Origin: Thecamonas trahens ATCC 50062
Taxonomy: Eukaryota; Apusozoa; Apusomonadida; Apusomonadidae
Direction: 5' to 3'
DNA length: 64,000 nt
NCBI RefSeq assembly: GCF_000142905.1
Contig: NW_013657673.1
Span: 484,701 to 548,700 of the forward strand
Positions 53,268 to 63,869 of the stretch are shown here, in pieces. Position 1 is the stretch's first letter. Each line of letters begins with the position of its first letter. A program made the position numbers and the translations under genes. A model generated the notes under the pieces. The model was not told where the DNA came from. It did not search any database and saw only the letters and a list, made by a program, of their open reading frames with translations.

Positions 53268-55463
53268 ATGGGCAAAGAGCACAAGTCGAGCGTGGTGAGC
53301 AGGCCGGCGATGACCAAGGAATTGCCTGTGACCGAGAATGTGGCTGACGGACTGGAGGATGATGACGAGGTGCCTGCTGCGTGCGCGTCTGTTTTCGGCC
53401 GGCGAGTTGGAGCGGTGGCAGACATGGCGTTTGATCTGTTCACGGTGGCGCTCAATGTGACGGACATTGTGAGCGATTTGCTCATTGCGTACGGCTACTA
53501 CCAAGACGGATACATGGGGTTCTTCTACATCGCCATGGTCATCTTTGTGGTGGCGCAGCTACTGTACACAGCGCAGGGCGCGATGGCGATCATTGCGGTC
53601 GATGGTCGGATCCACTTTGACCACGGGGCGGGATCCCGTGCTACAGCCTCGTGGATCCGGGTTGTTCTTGTCTACCTGTTGATGCTTCCGTTTGGCCAGT
53701 TTGTCCCGCTGATGATGTGGATGTATACCAAGCTCAGGCTGCGGATCATGGACGCGTTTGTTTCTGCCTGCATCTGGTTCATCGCCAAGCCCGAGCTGCG
53801 CACAAAGCGGGCAGCCGATCGGGCGGCTGGGCGGTCGCCGAACGAGATCAGCGATCCTGGGTCGTCTCCGGATCCGCTGCGGGCCTACCTGCTCCGCAAG
53901 GCGATGACGCACATGGGCTTTGTGCTCGAGTCGCTCGTCGAGTCTGTTCCACAGTCGATCCTGCAGATGGTGGCGATTCTTGTGACCGGACAGGTGACCG
54001 GGCTTTCTGTGTTCTCGATCTGCGTCTCGATCGTGTCTGTGGCCTCCAAGGGCTTCCTCCTCTCGTACTCGATTGATCGGATCACGTTTGTGGTCAACTA
54101 CCTCTCTTACGTGGTAGATGTCTTTCTCATCTTTGCCGAAATCTCGTGGCTGTTCTACACGCCCGAGTCTGGCTCTGCGGCGGCAGCATTGTGGTCCACA
54201 AGCGGCGGGGTACTCCCGATGACAACGCACGTGCTCACGCTGGTGTGGTTCTGGAAGTTCTTTGTCATGTGTGGGACGGCCGCCGCGCTTGCGCTGTACT
54301 CGGGATTTGTGCACGTCATTGGCATGCTCTTCAGCGCGCAGTACCGCAGCGGGCCTGTTGCCCTTCTTGACGTTCTCTTGCACTTTTTGGCCGCTGCTGG
54401 CATGCTCCTCATGTACGCGCCGGTGATGGTTGCGCTGGCGGCGTTCAAGTTTGCCTCGATTCCGCTTCTCGTCTCGCGCTCGCTCAACGACCCGTACTCG
54501 CGGTTCGCCAAGTTCTACTCGTGTGCCTTTGCCTGGCTCCGGGACGGGAACACTAACGAGCGCAAGGCCAAGTTGGTGGCGTTCAACCAGGCCATGATCG
54601 AGTTGACGCATCGCGGAACCAATAGGGTCTCAATTGTCGTTTGCGTGACTAATCTCTCGTCATACTCCAGGATGATCACCCAGCGTGTCATCCAGTACTT
54701 TGTTCTGCTCAACAACAGCGATGAGTACTCGTACGCCGAGCACCGGCGGCTGCGCGGAACCTCGATTCGCGGCTTTATCCAGTTCTGGGTCCAGAACTTC
54801 CGGTCGGACCTACAGAATGAGGAGGACTGGATTGACGTGCTACAGATGGTCTCGCTGCTCTGGGCCCAGTTTGTGCTTTCTCCGGTAGTGGTGGTCGGCA
54901 ACGTGTTTGGTGCGGTCTATCCGATGGCAATGCTCATTGTCCATGCCCGCGCCACCGGCACTGTCCCGCCGCTGCAGCTCTTCCTCACGACCACCGTTAT
55001 GGCCATCCAAGTTGTGCTCCTCCTGCTTTCGCCGGCAATGCTCCGGTTCAAGTACCTTTCGTCGCACATCGAGATGTTCCACTATCCAGCGCCCGACATC
55101 GACGAGACGATGACCGCCATCCTGGCCAGGTACGAGGCCGGAAAGCCCGGGGAAGAGATCCTGCGGATCCGGGCTATGTACGCAGCTGCCAACGAGCGCC
55201 TTACTTCGCGGCAGAGCTGGAGGGCCCGGCTGGAAAACGATCGTGGCAACATCAACGACTTTATCACTCGTCCGGCGAGCGTCAAGCCTGTCGTCGAGAC
55301 CCAGGCCGCGGGCCGTGCGGTGGTAATCTCGGCGCCGGCGGTCAAGGTCGACGACGTGGCGCCCGATGACGATGTCGAGCGGCTGTGCGAGGCAGGTTGG
55401 CTTGGCGCCAACCGGTCAGCGTCGTCAAGCTCGAGCTCGAGCTCGGTGGTGTCGATGGTGTAA
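53268..55463 (+). CDS. XK-related multipass membrane protein
   Basis: A 731-residue multipass protein with the XK-related (XKR) signature. DMAFDLFTVALNVTDIVSDL forms the first helix with the conserved D...D pattern. The family hallmark E.xLE..PQ appears as LESLVESVPQSILQM (about 222-236). Some eight to ten hydrophobic segments extend to about residue 600, and a charged tail with a Ser run follows. Animal XKR8 and XKR4 are caspase-activated phospholipid scramblases and XK partners VPS13A; whether this protein scrambles lipids is inference. The start is ATG 53268 (MGKEHKSSVV). The frame is open back to the previous gene, but that part reads through a C17 tract and looks untranslated. No frame break is present. 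Confidence 0.75.
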   Translation: MGKEHKSSVVSRPAMTKELPVTENVADGLEDDDEVPAACASVFGRRVGAVADMAFDLFTVALNVTDIVSDLLIAYGYYQDGYMGFFYIAMVIFVVAQLLYTAQGAMAIIAVDGRIHFDHGAGSRATASWIRVVLVYLLMLPFGQFVPLMMWMYTKLRLRIMDAFVSACIWFIAKPELRTKRAADRAAGRSPNEISDPGSSPDPLRAYLLRKAMTHMGFVLESLVESVPQSILQMVAILVTGQVTGLSVFSICVSIVSVASKGFLLSYSIDRITFVVNYLSYVVDVFLIFAEISWLFYTPESGSAAAALWSTSGGVLPMTTHVLTLVWFWKFFVMCGTAAALALYSGFVHVIGMLFSAQYRSGPVALLDVLLHFLAAAGMLLMYAPVMVALAAFKFASIPLLVSRSLNDPYSRFAKFYSCAFAWLRDGNTNERKAKLVAFNQAMIELTHRGTNRVSIVVCVTNLSSYSRMITQRVIQYFVLLNNSDEYSYAEHRRLRGTSIRGFIQFWVQNFRSDLQNEEDWIDVLQMVSLLWAQFVLSPVVVVGNVFGAVYPMAMLIVHARATGTVPPLQLFLTTTVMAIQVVLLLLSPAMLRFKYLSSHIEMFHYPAPDIDETMTAILARYEAGKPGEEILRIRAMYAAANERLTSRQSWRARLENDRGNINDFITRPASVKPVVETQAAGRAVVISAPAVKVDDVAPDDDVERLCEAGWLGANRSASSSSSSSSVVSMV

Positions 55464-55478
55464 GCTAAGCTCAAGTTA

Positions 55479-56552
55479 CTAAATCAGTGCCTGAAGGACG
55501 CCGGCGTCGTCTAGCCAGTCGCGGAGCGGGCCGTCGCGGAGCAAGTCCGCCAGCGACGCCAATGGCTCGTGCTGGATGCGGAACTCAAACGGTGCGGCCC
55601 CGAAGAGGACGTCGGCATCGGTAGCAAGGTTGAAGAGGCAGGTGCCGGTGCCAAGGCCATCGGGCGGGCCGAACGGATTGAGCTCGATGACGTATACGCG
55701 ACCGGCGTCGAGATCGACGGCCAGATCAAGGACGCAGGAGGAGATGCCGAGGCGAGGGGCAAAGTCGTCAAAGGCGGCCTTGACCAGAGCCTCGACAGCG
55801 TCACGTGCGGCGACGAGCTCGTCAAAGCGGACGCCGACAAAATACTGCGAGAGAGCGGTGAGCTTGCCGTCGACGACAAAGCCGCGCAGCTCGGACCATG
55901 GCGGGAGCGAGACCCACTCGCGGAGGACAACATGCTGCGACCATTGGTGGGCGTGCTCGAGGGCAAGCGGGATGTCGTCGGCACAGACTCTGTCCGAGGA
56001 CATGAGGCTCGCCACCACTTGGGCGGCCGAGTCGGAGCGGAGGGCCGCGATGCCGGCGGCCATGACGCTACGGAACACCGTGTTGGCGTCGAGCGTGGCG
56101 CCGCTCGCCAGCGCATCACCGAGCTCAGCCTTGATTGCATCCAGCGCCCGCGCCTCGCACAGGGTCGAGTCCTTCGGGCTCCGCGAGGAGAGCTTGGCAA
56201 ACACGTTGCTGGCTCCGAGATCGACCATGGCGGCGGCGATGGACGCGGTCAGCGCCTCGAGCTCTGCGCTTGCTTCCTCGCTCAGTGATGCCCGGCCGCA
56301 CTGCGCCTCGTATCCGGCCATCAGCGCACGTGCTGCGTCCTGGCTAAGGGGGACAAAGACAGTCTTGAAGGTCTCGCCTTCGAGCCGAGCGTACCACGCC
56401 TCCAGATCGCATTCGCGCAGCCGGGCATGAGCCTCGCGCTCTGCCGCCACCGCCGCCGCCAATCTGGCTGATCCGCCATCGCCCGCCCCTATTGCTTGAT
56501 CCGCGTTGGTCTTCTTCAGGGACACCTTGGACAGTACAGATGCGAAGCTCAT
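55479..56552 (-). CDS. CDC123: CDC123/D123 family ATP-grasp protein
   Basis: A 357-residue member of the CDC123 (D123) family, an ATP-grasp protein that binds the eIF2 gamma subunit and is needed to assemble the eIF2 translation initiation complex. Motifs are FAKLSSRSPKDS (ATP-binding lysine and the conserved RSPKD), LREWVSLPPWSELRGFVVDG, TALSQYFVGV and VIELNPFGPPDGLGTGTCLF (metal-binding Glu and Asn). I start at ATG 56552 (MSFASVLSKVSLKK). The frame is open further upstream, but it crosses a C16 tract and the 5' region of the divergent PRPF31 gene, and overlaps it. The stop lies 15 bp from the stop of the convergent XK-related gene. Confidence 0.9.
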   Translation of the reverse strand: MSFASVLSKVSLKKTNADQAIGAGDGGSARLAAAVAAEREAHARLRECDLEAWYARLEGETFKTVFVPLSQDAARALMAGYEAQCGRASLSEEASAELEALTASIAAAMVDLGASNVFAKLSSRSPKDSTLCEARALDAIKAELGDALASGATLDANTVFRSVMAAGIAALRSDSAAQVVASLMSSDRVCADDIPLALEHAHQWSQHVVLREWVSLPPWSELRGFVVDGKLTALSQYFVGVRFDELVAARDAVEALVKAAFDDFAPRLGISSCVLDLAVDLDAGRVYVIELNPFGPPDGLGTGTCLFNLATDADVLFGAAPFEFRIQHEPLASLADLLRDGPLRDWLDDAGVLQALI

Positions 56553-56662
56553 GGGTAGGTAGCCGATGGAATGGAGACAAGTGGCGAGTGTGAGGACTGT
56601 GTTTTGGGGTGTGCGGGTGTGTGGGTGGGGGGTGCTGAAAACTATGGAGTAAAATTTTATCA

Positions 56663-56678
56663 CCCCCCCCCCCCCCCC
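56663..56678. repeat. C16 homopolymer tract
   Basis: A pure C run between the divergent CDC123 (ATG 56552) and PRPF31 (ATG 56809) starts, about 110 and 130 bp from each. Confidence 0.95.
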
Positions 56679-56808
56679 TCCCCGGCTCTTCCCGGCACAC
56701 TCCCGCCAACTCAGCCGAGTGCGACTTGGCGAGGACGGGGGTAAGAGCCACAGGGCACGAGCAAGAGCGAGAGGCCGCCACACCGGACTCGTGGCAAGAC
56801 AGAACATT

Positions 56809-58514
56809 ATGGACGACACGTTCGACCTCCTGGCAGACCTTGAGGCGCTGGATGACCTCGCCCCACCAGCGGCTGCTGCTGCTGCGGCGGCTGTTGCTGG
56901 TGAGGTAGGCGGCGGCGGCGGTGGCGATGTGCAGGAGATGGTGGTGGAGGACAAGGATGACGGCAGCGGGCGGTACAGCTCAACTGTCGCCGGTGGGATG
57001 GGTTGGATGGCTTGGCGGCGATGACTCGAATTGGCACAGGCGGAGGATCGGGGCTGAGTCAGCCGCCACCGGGACCGTCTTCTCTGCTGGCAGCGGTGCG
57101 GGCGACGGTCATGGAGGTGGTCAAAGGCGGCGAGGAGATGCGGCCGGGGCGCGGACCGGGATTGGATGGCTTTCTGGCAAAGAGCTATGGCTTTCTCTCA
57201 GAGGCATCGGCAAGGATCGCGGCGCTGGCAGGGTATCTGAGGCGGGGCTTTGGGAAGCGTTTCCCGGAGATGGACGCTCTGGTCGCCGACGATCTGGCAT
57301 ATGTCCGATGCGCGGCGGCGCTGGTGGCGCGGGATGAGGGGCGAGTGGTGGCGCTGGTCGAGACCAAAGACATTGCTAATCCCGAGCAGCTCTCGCCGGA
57401 GGAGGCGATGCGGGCGCGGCTGCGCGAGGTCCTCCCGCCGTCAGTGGCCATGGTAGTGGCGGTCTCGCTGGCGACGAGCTCGGGATCACAGCTGGCTGCG
57501 AGCGAGGCTGCGCACGTTTGCGCTGCGGCGAGCGACGTTGAGGCGCTGGTTGCAGACACGTCCAGAGTAGAGGGCTACATCGCGGAGCTGATGGACGCGT
57601 TTGCGCCGAACTTGGCGGCGCTGGTCAGCTCGCACATTGCGGCGCGACTGCTGGCACTCGCGGGCGGCCTCCCGCAGCTGGCCAACATCACGGCAGACTG
57701 CATCCAAGTTCTGGGCAAAGACGTTTCCAAGGCAGTGCAGGGGCTCGCGCGAACTGCGGCGCTCCACGAGGGCGTCATCTTTGAGGCACCGGTGGTGCAG
57801 TCGGCGCCCGACGCGCACCGGACCAAGGTTGGGCGGGCGGCGGCAGCCAAAGCGGCTCTCGCAGCACGGACAGATGCATCAGGCGGATATCCCGATGGGT
57901 CGTACGGTAAGCAGCTGCTGGGCAAGGTTGAGGCCAAGCTCGCCAAGCTGTTGGAGCCCAAAAAGGCACGGCTTGTCAAGGCGCTGCCGATTCCGGGCAA
58001 GAAGAAAGGCTCTCGGCGTGGCGGACGGCGGGCGCGCAAGGCCAAGGCCCGCTGGGGCGAGTCGGAGCTGGCCAAGGCGACGTCGCGTGTCAAGTTTGGT
58101 GCCGACGAGGACGACGGCTCACTCGCCGCCGCCGCGCTGCGCAACACGCTTGCCAAAGCCGCCGCGTCGGCACCAAAGCAGCCCAAGTTTTCCAAGGCGA
58201 TGCGCAAGCGGCTCGCGGCCGACGCGCGACACGGCGAGTCGCCGGTCTCGCGCTCGTCGGGCGCAGCCTTGCTCGAGGTCAACCCTCACGCAGATCTGGC
58301 TCCAGAGGGAGCCGCTGACGACGGCGCGGTGGTGCTGGTCAATCCCGATGCCGCAACTGACGCCTCGTACCGGTCCTCGATCACATCGGCGGGCTACTTT
58401 GATGACGACGCAGGATTTACCGCGGTCGAGGTCAGCCGGAGCCGCAAGTCCGAGCCGGAGGCGGCAGCCGGCGAGCAACGGCCGACCAAGCGCCGGCGCA
58501 CGCTCGAATCATGA
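56809..58514 (+). CDS. PRPF31: U4/U6 snRNP splicing factor PRPF31
   Basis: A protein of about 568 residues that bridges U4 snRNP and the U4/U6.U5 tri-snRNP. The acidic N-terminus MDDTFDLLADLEALDD from ATG 56809 matches the family start. The NOP domain follows (GFGKRFPEMDALVADDLAYV; AFAPNLAALVSSHIAARLLA; GVIFEAPVVQ in place of the usual GYIYHSDIVQ). The conserved C-terminal RNA/15.5K-binding basic segment (KKKGSRRGGRRARKAKARWG, then SELAKATSRVKFG) comes next, with a lysine/arginine tail. The two frames join if one G is added at GGG 57000-57002 (GMGLDGLAAMTRIG). A short intron there cannot be excluded. The stop codon shares a TCATGA palindrome with the stop of the convergent transporter gene. 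Confidence 0.9.
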
Positions 58515-59968
58515 GCTGTCTGTCGTGAGAGCCGAGCCGTCGTCGGTGGTCTCGTACTCGGTTGTCGACCATGAAGTGATGTCGAATGCGGCGCGGGACG
58601 GCTCGCGCTTGCCCGACGCCGCCCACGAGAGGCCACACACACCGGTGAGGGTGATGGCGATGCCGACCAGCTCGAGCCACGACGGTTCGATGCCGACCGT
58701 GAGGTCGAGCAGGACCGTAAGGGCGGCGGAGCCGTTGGCGATGGCCGTCACGATGCCAGCGTGGCCGACCGAGATGCCAACGTTGACGAGAAAGACGCCT
58801 GAGGCGAGGAGAGCGCCAGCGGCGGTGGCCATGGCGACCTGGGCGGCGGTTAGGTCGGTGGTCGCCGCGCCGCGCGCAGCTTGGATGGCAACGACAACGA
58901 CGCCAAGCACGCCGTGGGTGAGCTCGTACACCACGTTGGCATGGGCCCAGTTGATGTTGCGACGGACAGCACCAAATTCGATGGCCAGGTTCGCGCCCGA
59001 GAACATGAGGAGAGTGCAAAAGGCAAAGGCGATGGGTGTAAAGGTGCCGCCGAGTCCGGCGTCGAGCGAGATGACGACCACGCCGGCGGTGGCCACGACC
59101 AAGAACACCCACTGGAGCGCAAGAAGCTTCTCGCCAAAGAACGCCCATGAAAGGAGCGAGACGAGGACACCAGCCACCGAGGCCACCGCCAGCACTGCGC
59201 CCTTGGCAGACTGATCGGCGTCAAAAGCAAGAGTGAGGGTGAGAGTGCCGATGGCATTGAACAGCGCCGAGAGGACCAGCACGCCATGATAGGCCCAGCC
59301 AACGCGGGCGACCTCGGATGAAGCGCTGCGCCAGGCATTGCGCGCGCCACGGCCAAAGGCCTGCCACACCGAGCCGGCGCCTTTGTCGTCGACGCCATCC
59401 ATCGACGAGTGCGAGGCGTAGGCGAGCGGGCGTTCCGGTGACGGATCAGCGACCGTAAGCATGACGACCGCCAGAGCGCTCGTGACAACCACGCACACAA
59501 TGCCGTAGCCGAGGTAGAGAAAGTGGATGACTGTAAAAGGAGCGGTGGGCCCTGCATCTGCCAGCGCCCGCCCCAGAAGAAAGGCCGCAAAGGCAAAAAG
59601 ATGAGTGCACCCAGCGCGACCGCCACTGATGTCGAGACAATCTTGGACGTCATGCTGTGCGAGCTATCGCCGCCGCGGGCGTCTCCCTCGACCAGATCGT
59701 ACGGCACACGATGGTCAGCATGTGCCGGCGATGGCAGATGCAAGTCGCTGTTCAGCGAGAGCAGCTCTGACAAGGTGCCATCGGTCTCGTTGGAGTACGT
59801 CGACTGTCCTCTATCCGACGTTTGGGAGTTTCGGGTTGAGCGGATGGAGCGGTTGGTTGAGTCGGCTGAGTGCAGTGACTCAGATGAGTGGGGTGATGAT
59901 GAGTTGCGGCGGTGGGTGAGGCCAGCTGACGACACCAAGGAGGCCGAGTAGCTGTTGTATCTGCCCAT
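58509..59968 (-). CDS. Drug/metabolite transporter (EamA/SLC35-like) superfamily protein
   Basis: A protein of about 486 residues. A Ser/Arg-rich cytosolic N-terminus of about 115 residues (MGRYNSYSASLVSSAG) precedes ten predicted helices in two homologous halves, as in the DMT superfamily. The EamA-type signature is VAGVLVSLLSWAFFGEKLLA with LQWVFLVVATAGVVVISLDA in the first half, mirrored by IGIAITLTGVCGLSWAASG near the end. Substrates in the superfamily include nucleotide sugars and small metabolites, and the sequence does not settle which. The frame breaks in the first helix at plus-strand AAAAA 59595-59599. One added T on the coding strand gives LIFFAFAAFLLGRALADAG. Its stop overlaps that of PRPF31 by 6 bp. 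Confidence 0.75.
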
Positions 59969-60088
59969 GGGAGGGGAAGGGTGTGGGTGCAGACGTGAGG
60001 TGTGTGGGTGGTGTGGGGGAGTGGGGTGGTGTGAGTGGGGTGGGCGGGGCGGGCGGGCGACGGCGTCGCGGTGGCTGTGTTTGTGTGT

Positions 60089-63000
60089 TTACCGATCAGG
60101 CTCTTCGGCCCATTCTTTGGAGCGGGGGTCGTTGTGGCCATGGTCCTGGGGAATATCAACGGCCTGGACTCCGGCGGCAGCTTCCCAGACCTCGCTAGGA
60201 CGCGGCGACTTGCGGGCGAGGACGTTGGGGTTTGCGGAAAGGGGAGCAGCAGTGTGCTTGGGCGGCGAGGCATGGGCAGCCTCGAGACCCTCCATGATGT
60301 AGCGGACATGCTCCTCGGGCGCGCCGTCGTAGGCGTACGACGACTCGCGATCCTTGTTGAAGCGCGAGGCCGGCCAGGGCGTCGAAGCGGCGGTGCGACC
60401 AGAGACCGGGAGCAGCGGAGTGGCGGCGGCGCGGTAGTCGCCTTCAGGCGAGTCAGAGTCCGAGCCCGCAAGGAGGCCGAGCTTGAACTGCTCCTGGACA
60501 ATGACGTACGGCTCGGGAGCGAACCAGCGACGAACAAACTTGAACGTGACATCCGGGATGAGGGCGATGACCGGGATGAGGATGAGGGTAAACCAGAAGC
60601 GCGGGGCGGCAAACATGTACGGGGCGACGTAGTACATGGACCAGAGGTCGGAGAAGACCGGACCCATGAAGGAGAAGAGGAGGATGTACAGAAAGTAGCC
60701 ACCGCCGTTGAGGGCAAGGGCAAGCCAGTTGAGCCAGGAAAAGGTGTTGGTCTCGAAGCAGAGCTTGACGGTGACGGTGACGACGATGCACGACATGATG
60801 ACAAGGCCGTTGTAGTAGAGTCCAGCGGTCTGGCCCGACGAGTCGACGGCGCCTTGGCCGACGGCGGCCTCGCCGAGGTAGTAGAAGATGAGCGAGTGAT
60901 AGAGCGAGGCGAGGAGCCAGCCACAAAAGCCGCGGATGGAGAAAAACCGGTTAGCTGGGCCGGTTCGGTAGAGGCGCGGCTGAGCGAGAAGCACCGCACG
61001 AGGCAGGCACTGGTCGTAGAGGCCGACAATGAGGATGGGGAGCGCGGTGTACGAGACGTTGTACAGCGAGAAGGTCCACTTCTCCACAAAGGTCTGGCCC
61101 GAGTACCCGTTGGCAAAGACAAACCAAAAGGGACGAGCGCGAGGGCGATGTTCTTGTAGAACGAGTAGAAGATGAGCTTGGCGATGCGGTGGTAGCACCA
61201 GTGGCCGTGGACGAGAAGCAGCGGCTTGAGGTACTTGAACTGACCGATGGCGTAGTCGGCGGAGAGAGCGGCCTGGCCGCCTTCCTCGCCATTGATGCCG
61301 ACGCCGATGTGGGCCTCCTTGATCATGTCGACGTCGTTGGCACCGTCGCCAATGGAGAGGGTCACTGGGTCGAGCGCATCCTGGACGAACTTGACGACCT
61401 GCGCCTTTTGGGCGGGCGAGACGCGGCAGCCGATGACCGACTTGCACGCAGTGGTCAGCTCGAGGAGCTTGGCCGAAAGCGTTGAGGTGAGGTTGTGGAC
61501 CTTGTCGGGGCGGCGTCCGGCCGGCCGAGGAGCATCTCGAGGGTGGTACCGTCGACGACGCAGGCGTACTCACGCGACGCGGCGCCCGACGATGACCGAG
61601 TGGTTAGCGCAGAACCGAGCTCGTCGAGGTAGCGCTCGAGGAGGGCGAGGAGGTCAGCGTGGCTGAGAAGCGTATCGTCGTCCTCAGAGCCAGCGTTGAC
61701 AACAAACAGACGCATGTCTTCGTCGAGGAGCTTGCACGACTTGCCAATCATGATGGCGGTCTCCTGCTTGTCGCCGGTGAGAACCCAGACCTTGATGCCG
61801 GCCTCGCGGAGCGAGGCAATGGTGTCAGGAACCTGATCCTGCAGCTTGTCTTCGATGGCGGTGGCGCCGACGAGGGTGAGGTTCTGCTCGATCTCTGCAG
61901 CGAGGTCAGCAAGCTCAGACTTGCGGGCCTTGTCCTCGAGTTCGAGCGCGGCGTCTACGCGGGCCTGCCAGGGCTCGTACTCGGTAGGGTCGAGCTCGCG
62001 GACGGCGCAGACAAGCGTCCGAAGACCGTCCTTGGCATAGGCGTCGAGGTGGGCCTGGGTCACGTTTGCAGTAGCCGAGTTGATGGCGTCGCCCTCGGCG
62101 AGGAGGTCGTAGATCATGGTGTCTGCGCCCTTGCAGTAGAGCATGATGCGGTCGTCGGGAGTGCGGACAACGACGGACATGCGCTTGCGGGTCGAGTTGA
62201 AGGCGTTGACGTGGAGAACGTCGTACACGCGCTCGGTGGCGTCGTAGATGCGGACGGTGACGGTGGAAGGGGTGCGGGCGATGAAGCGCCAGCCAAAAGC
62301 GGCGGCAGCGTTGACGAGGGCGCCCTCGTCGGGCGAGGCGGCCTGGTAAACGAGGCCACCGGGAGCGTCGGGCGCAGCCTCGGGGATGACGGTGTGGCAC
62401 ACGCCGAGGAGGGTGAAGAACTCTTCGGTGATGCGCCCGAGCTCGGGAGAGGCGGCGGCGTGGACAAGGCGCTCGTCCTCGTCGACAAAGCAGACGTGCG
62501 GGACAGGGGTGGAGGCGACAAATGGGGCCGAGGCGAGGTCGGTGAGGCCCGGCAGCGGGTGGGCGGCAGGGTGCGGATCCGGCAGCGGCGGGAGGGTGTC
62601 TGCGGGCGCGGCGTAGGTAGCGGTGCCCTCGCCGTAGGCGCGGCCGCCGATGGTCAGCTTCTTGAACTCCATCAGGTTGCAGGTCAGCGTGCCGGTCTTG
62701 TCGGAGAAGATGTACTCGACCTGGCCGAGCTCCTCGTTGAGGTTCGAGGTCCGTGAAATGCACGGGATGTCCTTCTCGCCGTAGTACATGGAGACGTCCT
62801 GGTCGATGAGCTTGGACTGGCCAAACTTGACAGTCTCCATGGAGACGTAGAGCGAGATGGGGATGAGGTTAGAGAAGAGAATGAGAAAAGTGAGGAAGGA
62901 GAGTGCGCCTTCCGAGGCCGGCGAGACCGAGCCGAGCATGAGGTAGGTGGCGTCGTCCTTGGAGGTTGTGAGCCAGATGCCGTTGCCGACGGCGCAGATG

Positions 63001-63869
63001 ATGCAGAGGAGGAGCTCAAAGAGAAAGACGAGGACGATGAGGGTGTTGGTCACCCGCTCGACGTTGGACTTCTTGAGGCGGACCTTGTTCGACGACTTCA
63101 TGATCTTGGTGTCCTGGCCGGTGTAGACGACGAGGCCGTAGACCCAGCGAGTGTTGCGGAGCTGCGACTCGCGGAGCAGAATCTGCTTGTTGGAGACGCG
63201 AAGCGTGCCCGAGGCGACCGAGTTGAGCGCGAGCTCGCCGGAGAACGAGTACATGGCCGCATTGGGCGGGTCACAGCGCAAGGCGCCCCGCAGATGCGAG
63301 ATCTCGCCATACAGCTCAGCAGTGGCAGGCAGGGCTTGGCGGATCTTGAGGTTGGTCTCGCCGTCGAGGTTGGACGTCTCGATGTAGCACATGCCTTGCG
63401 GCCCGGACGAGGCGAGGAGGAGCAGATCAGCAGGGAAAAACTCTTTGTCAATGCATCGGACAATGTCACCGACGACGACCTCGCGCCAGGTGACTTCGAG
63501 CTCGATGCCATTGCGAAGAACGGTAGTGTGACGGTTGTTGACGCCGTCATCGTTCCGATGACGATGCCAATCTTCCAGAGCTTCTTTGACGGCGGTAAAG
63601 CCAAGAACAACAGCCAGAGTCAAAGCAGTCGTACCCGAACCAAGAGGAGAGACACCTGGGATTTGTTGGAGAATGGCGATGAGGAGAAAGTAGACATTAG
63701 CAATGCGACCAAACTGTTCGTAGAGGTTGAGAGGGAGAAAGGTGAGCGCTGTGTACTTGTACGTCTGAATTCGATTGTGCCGAAAGCCCCGTGTTGCGTT
63801 AGCTTCGGCTGCGTTGACGTCGATGACCCGAATGTGTTCTCCGCCTCCTCTTCCCCAGCTGTTGCCCAT
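60089..63869 (-). CDS. P4-type ATPase (aminophospholipid flippase)
   Basis: A flippase of about 1,261 residues that moves phospholipids such as phosphatidylserine to the cytosolic leaflet. ATG 63869 (MGNSWGRGGGEHIRV). In order: the first helices (YTALTFLPLNLYEQFGRIAN), the actuator loop YIETSNLDGETNLKIRQAL, the PISL motif LIPISLYVSMETVKFGQSKL, the phosphorylation site IFSDKTGTLTCNLMEF (Asp about 392), KGADTMIYDLL, the hinge SIGDGANDVDMIKEAHIGVG and LLLVHGHWCYHRIAKLIFYS. After this the C-terminal helices begin with FANGYSGQTFVEKW. A cytosolic tail ends at 60089. Two single-base losses split it: plus-strand GGGG 61507-61510 and AAAA 61126-61129. The latter restores LVPFWFVFANG. It needs a CDC50-type partner, which is not in this window. 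Confidence 0.93.

Noticed and set aside
55479-56954. Longer version of the CDC123 protein starting at 56954
   Set aside because: It would cross the C16 tract and overlap the PRPF31 5' end. The family N-terminus fits ATG 56552.
25307-61510. Programmed ribosomal frameshifting as a system in this organism
   Set aside because: The breaks share no slippery heptamer or downstream structure, include plain GG pairs, and always lack exactly one homopolymer base. Base-call error explains them better.
60035-62756. Two long plus-strand open frames (374 and 365 codons) across the P4-ATPase gene
   Set aside because: They are antisense to a strongly conserved protein. High GC at third positions removes stop codons on the other strand.
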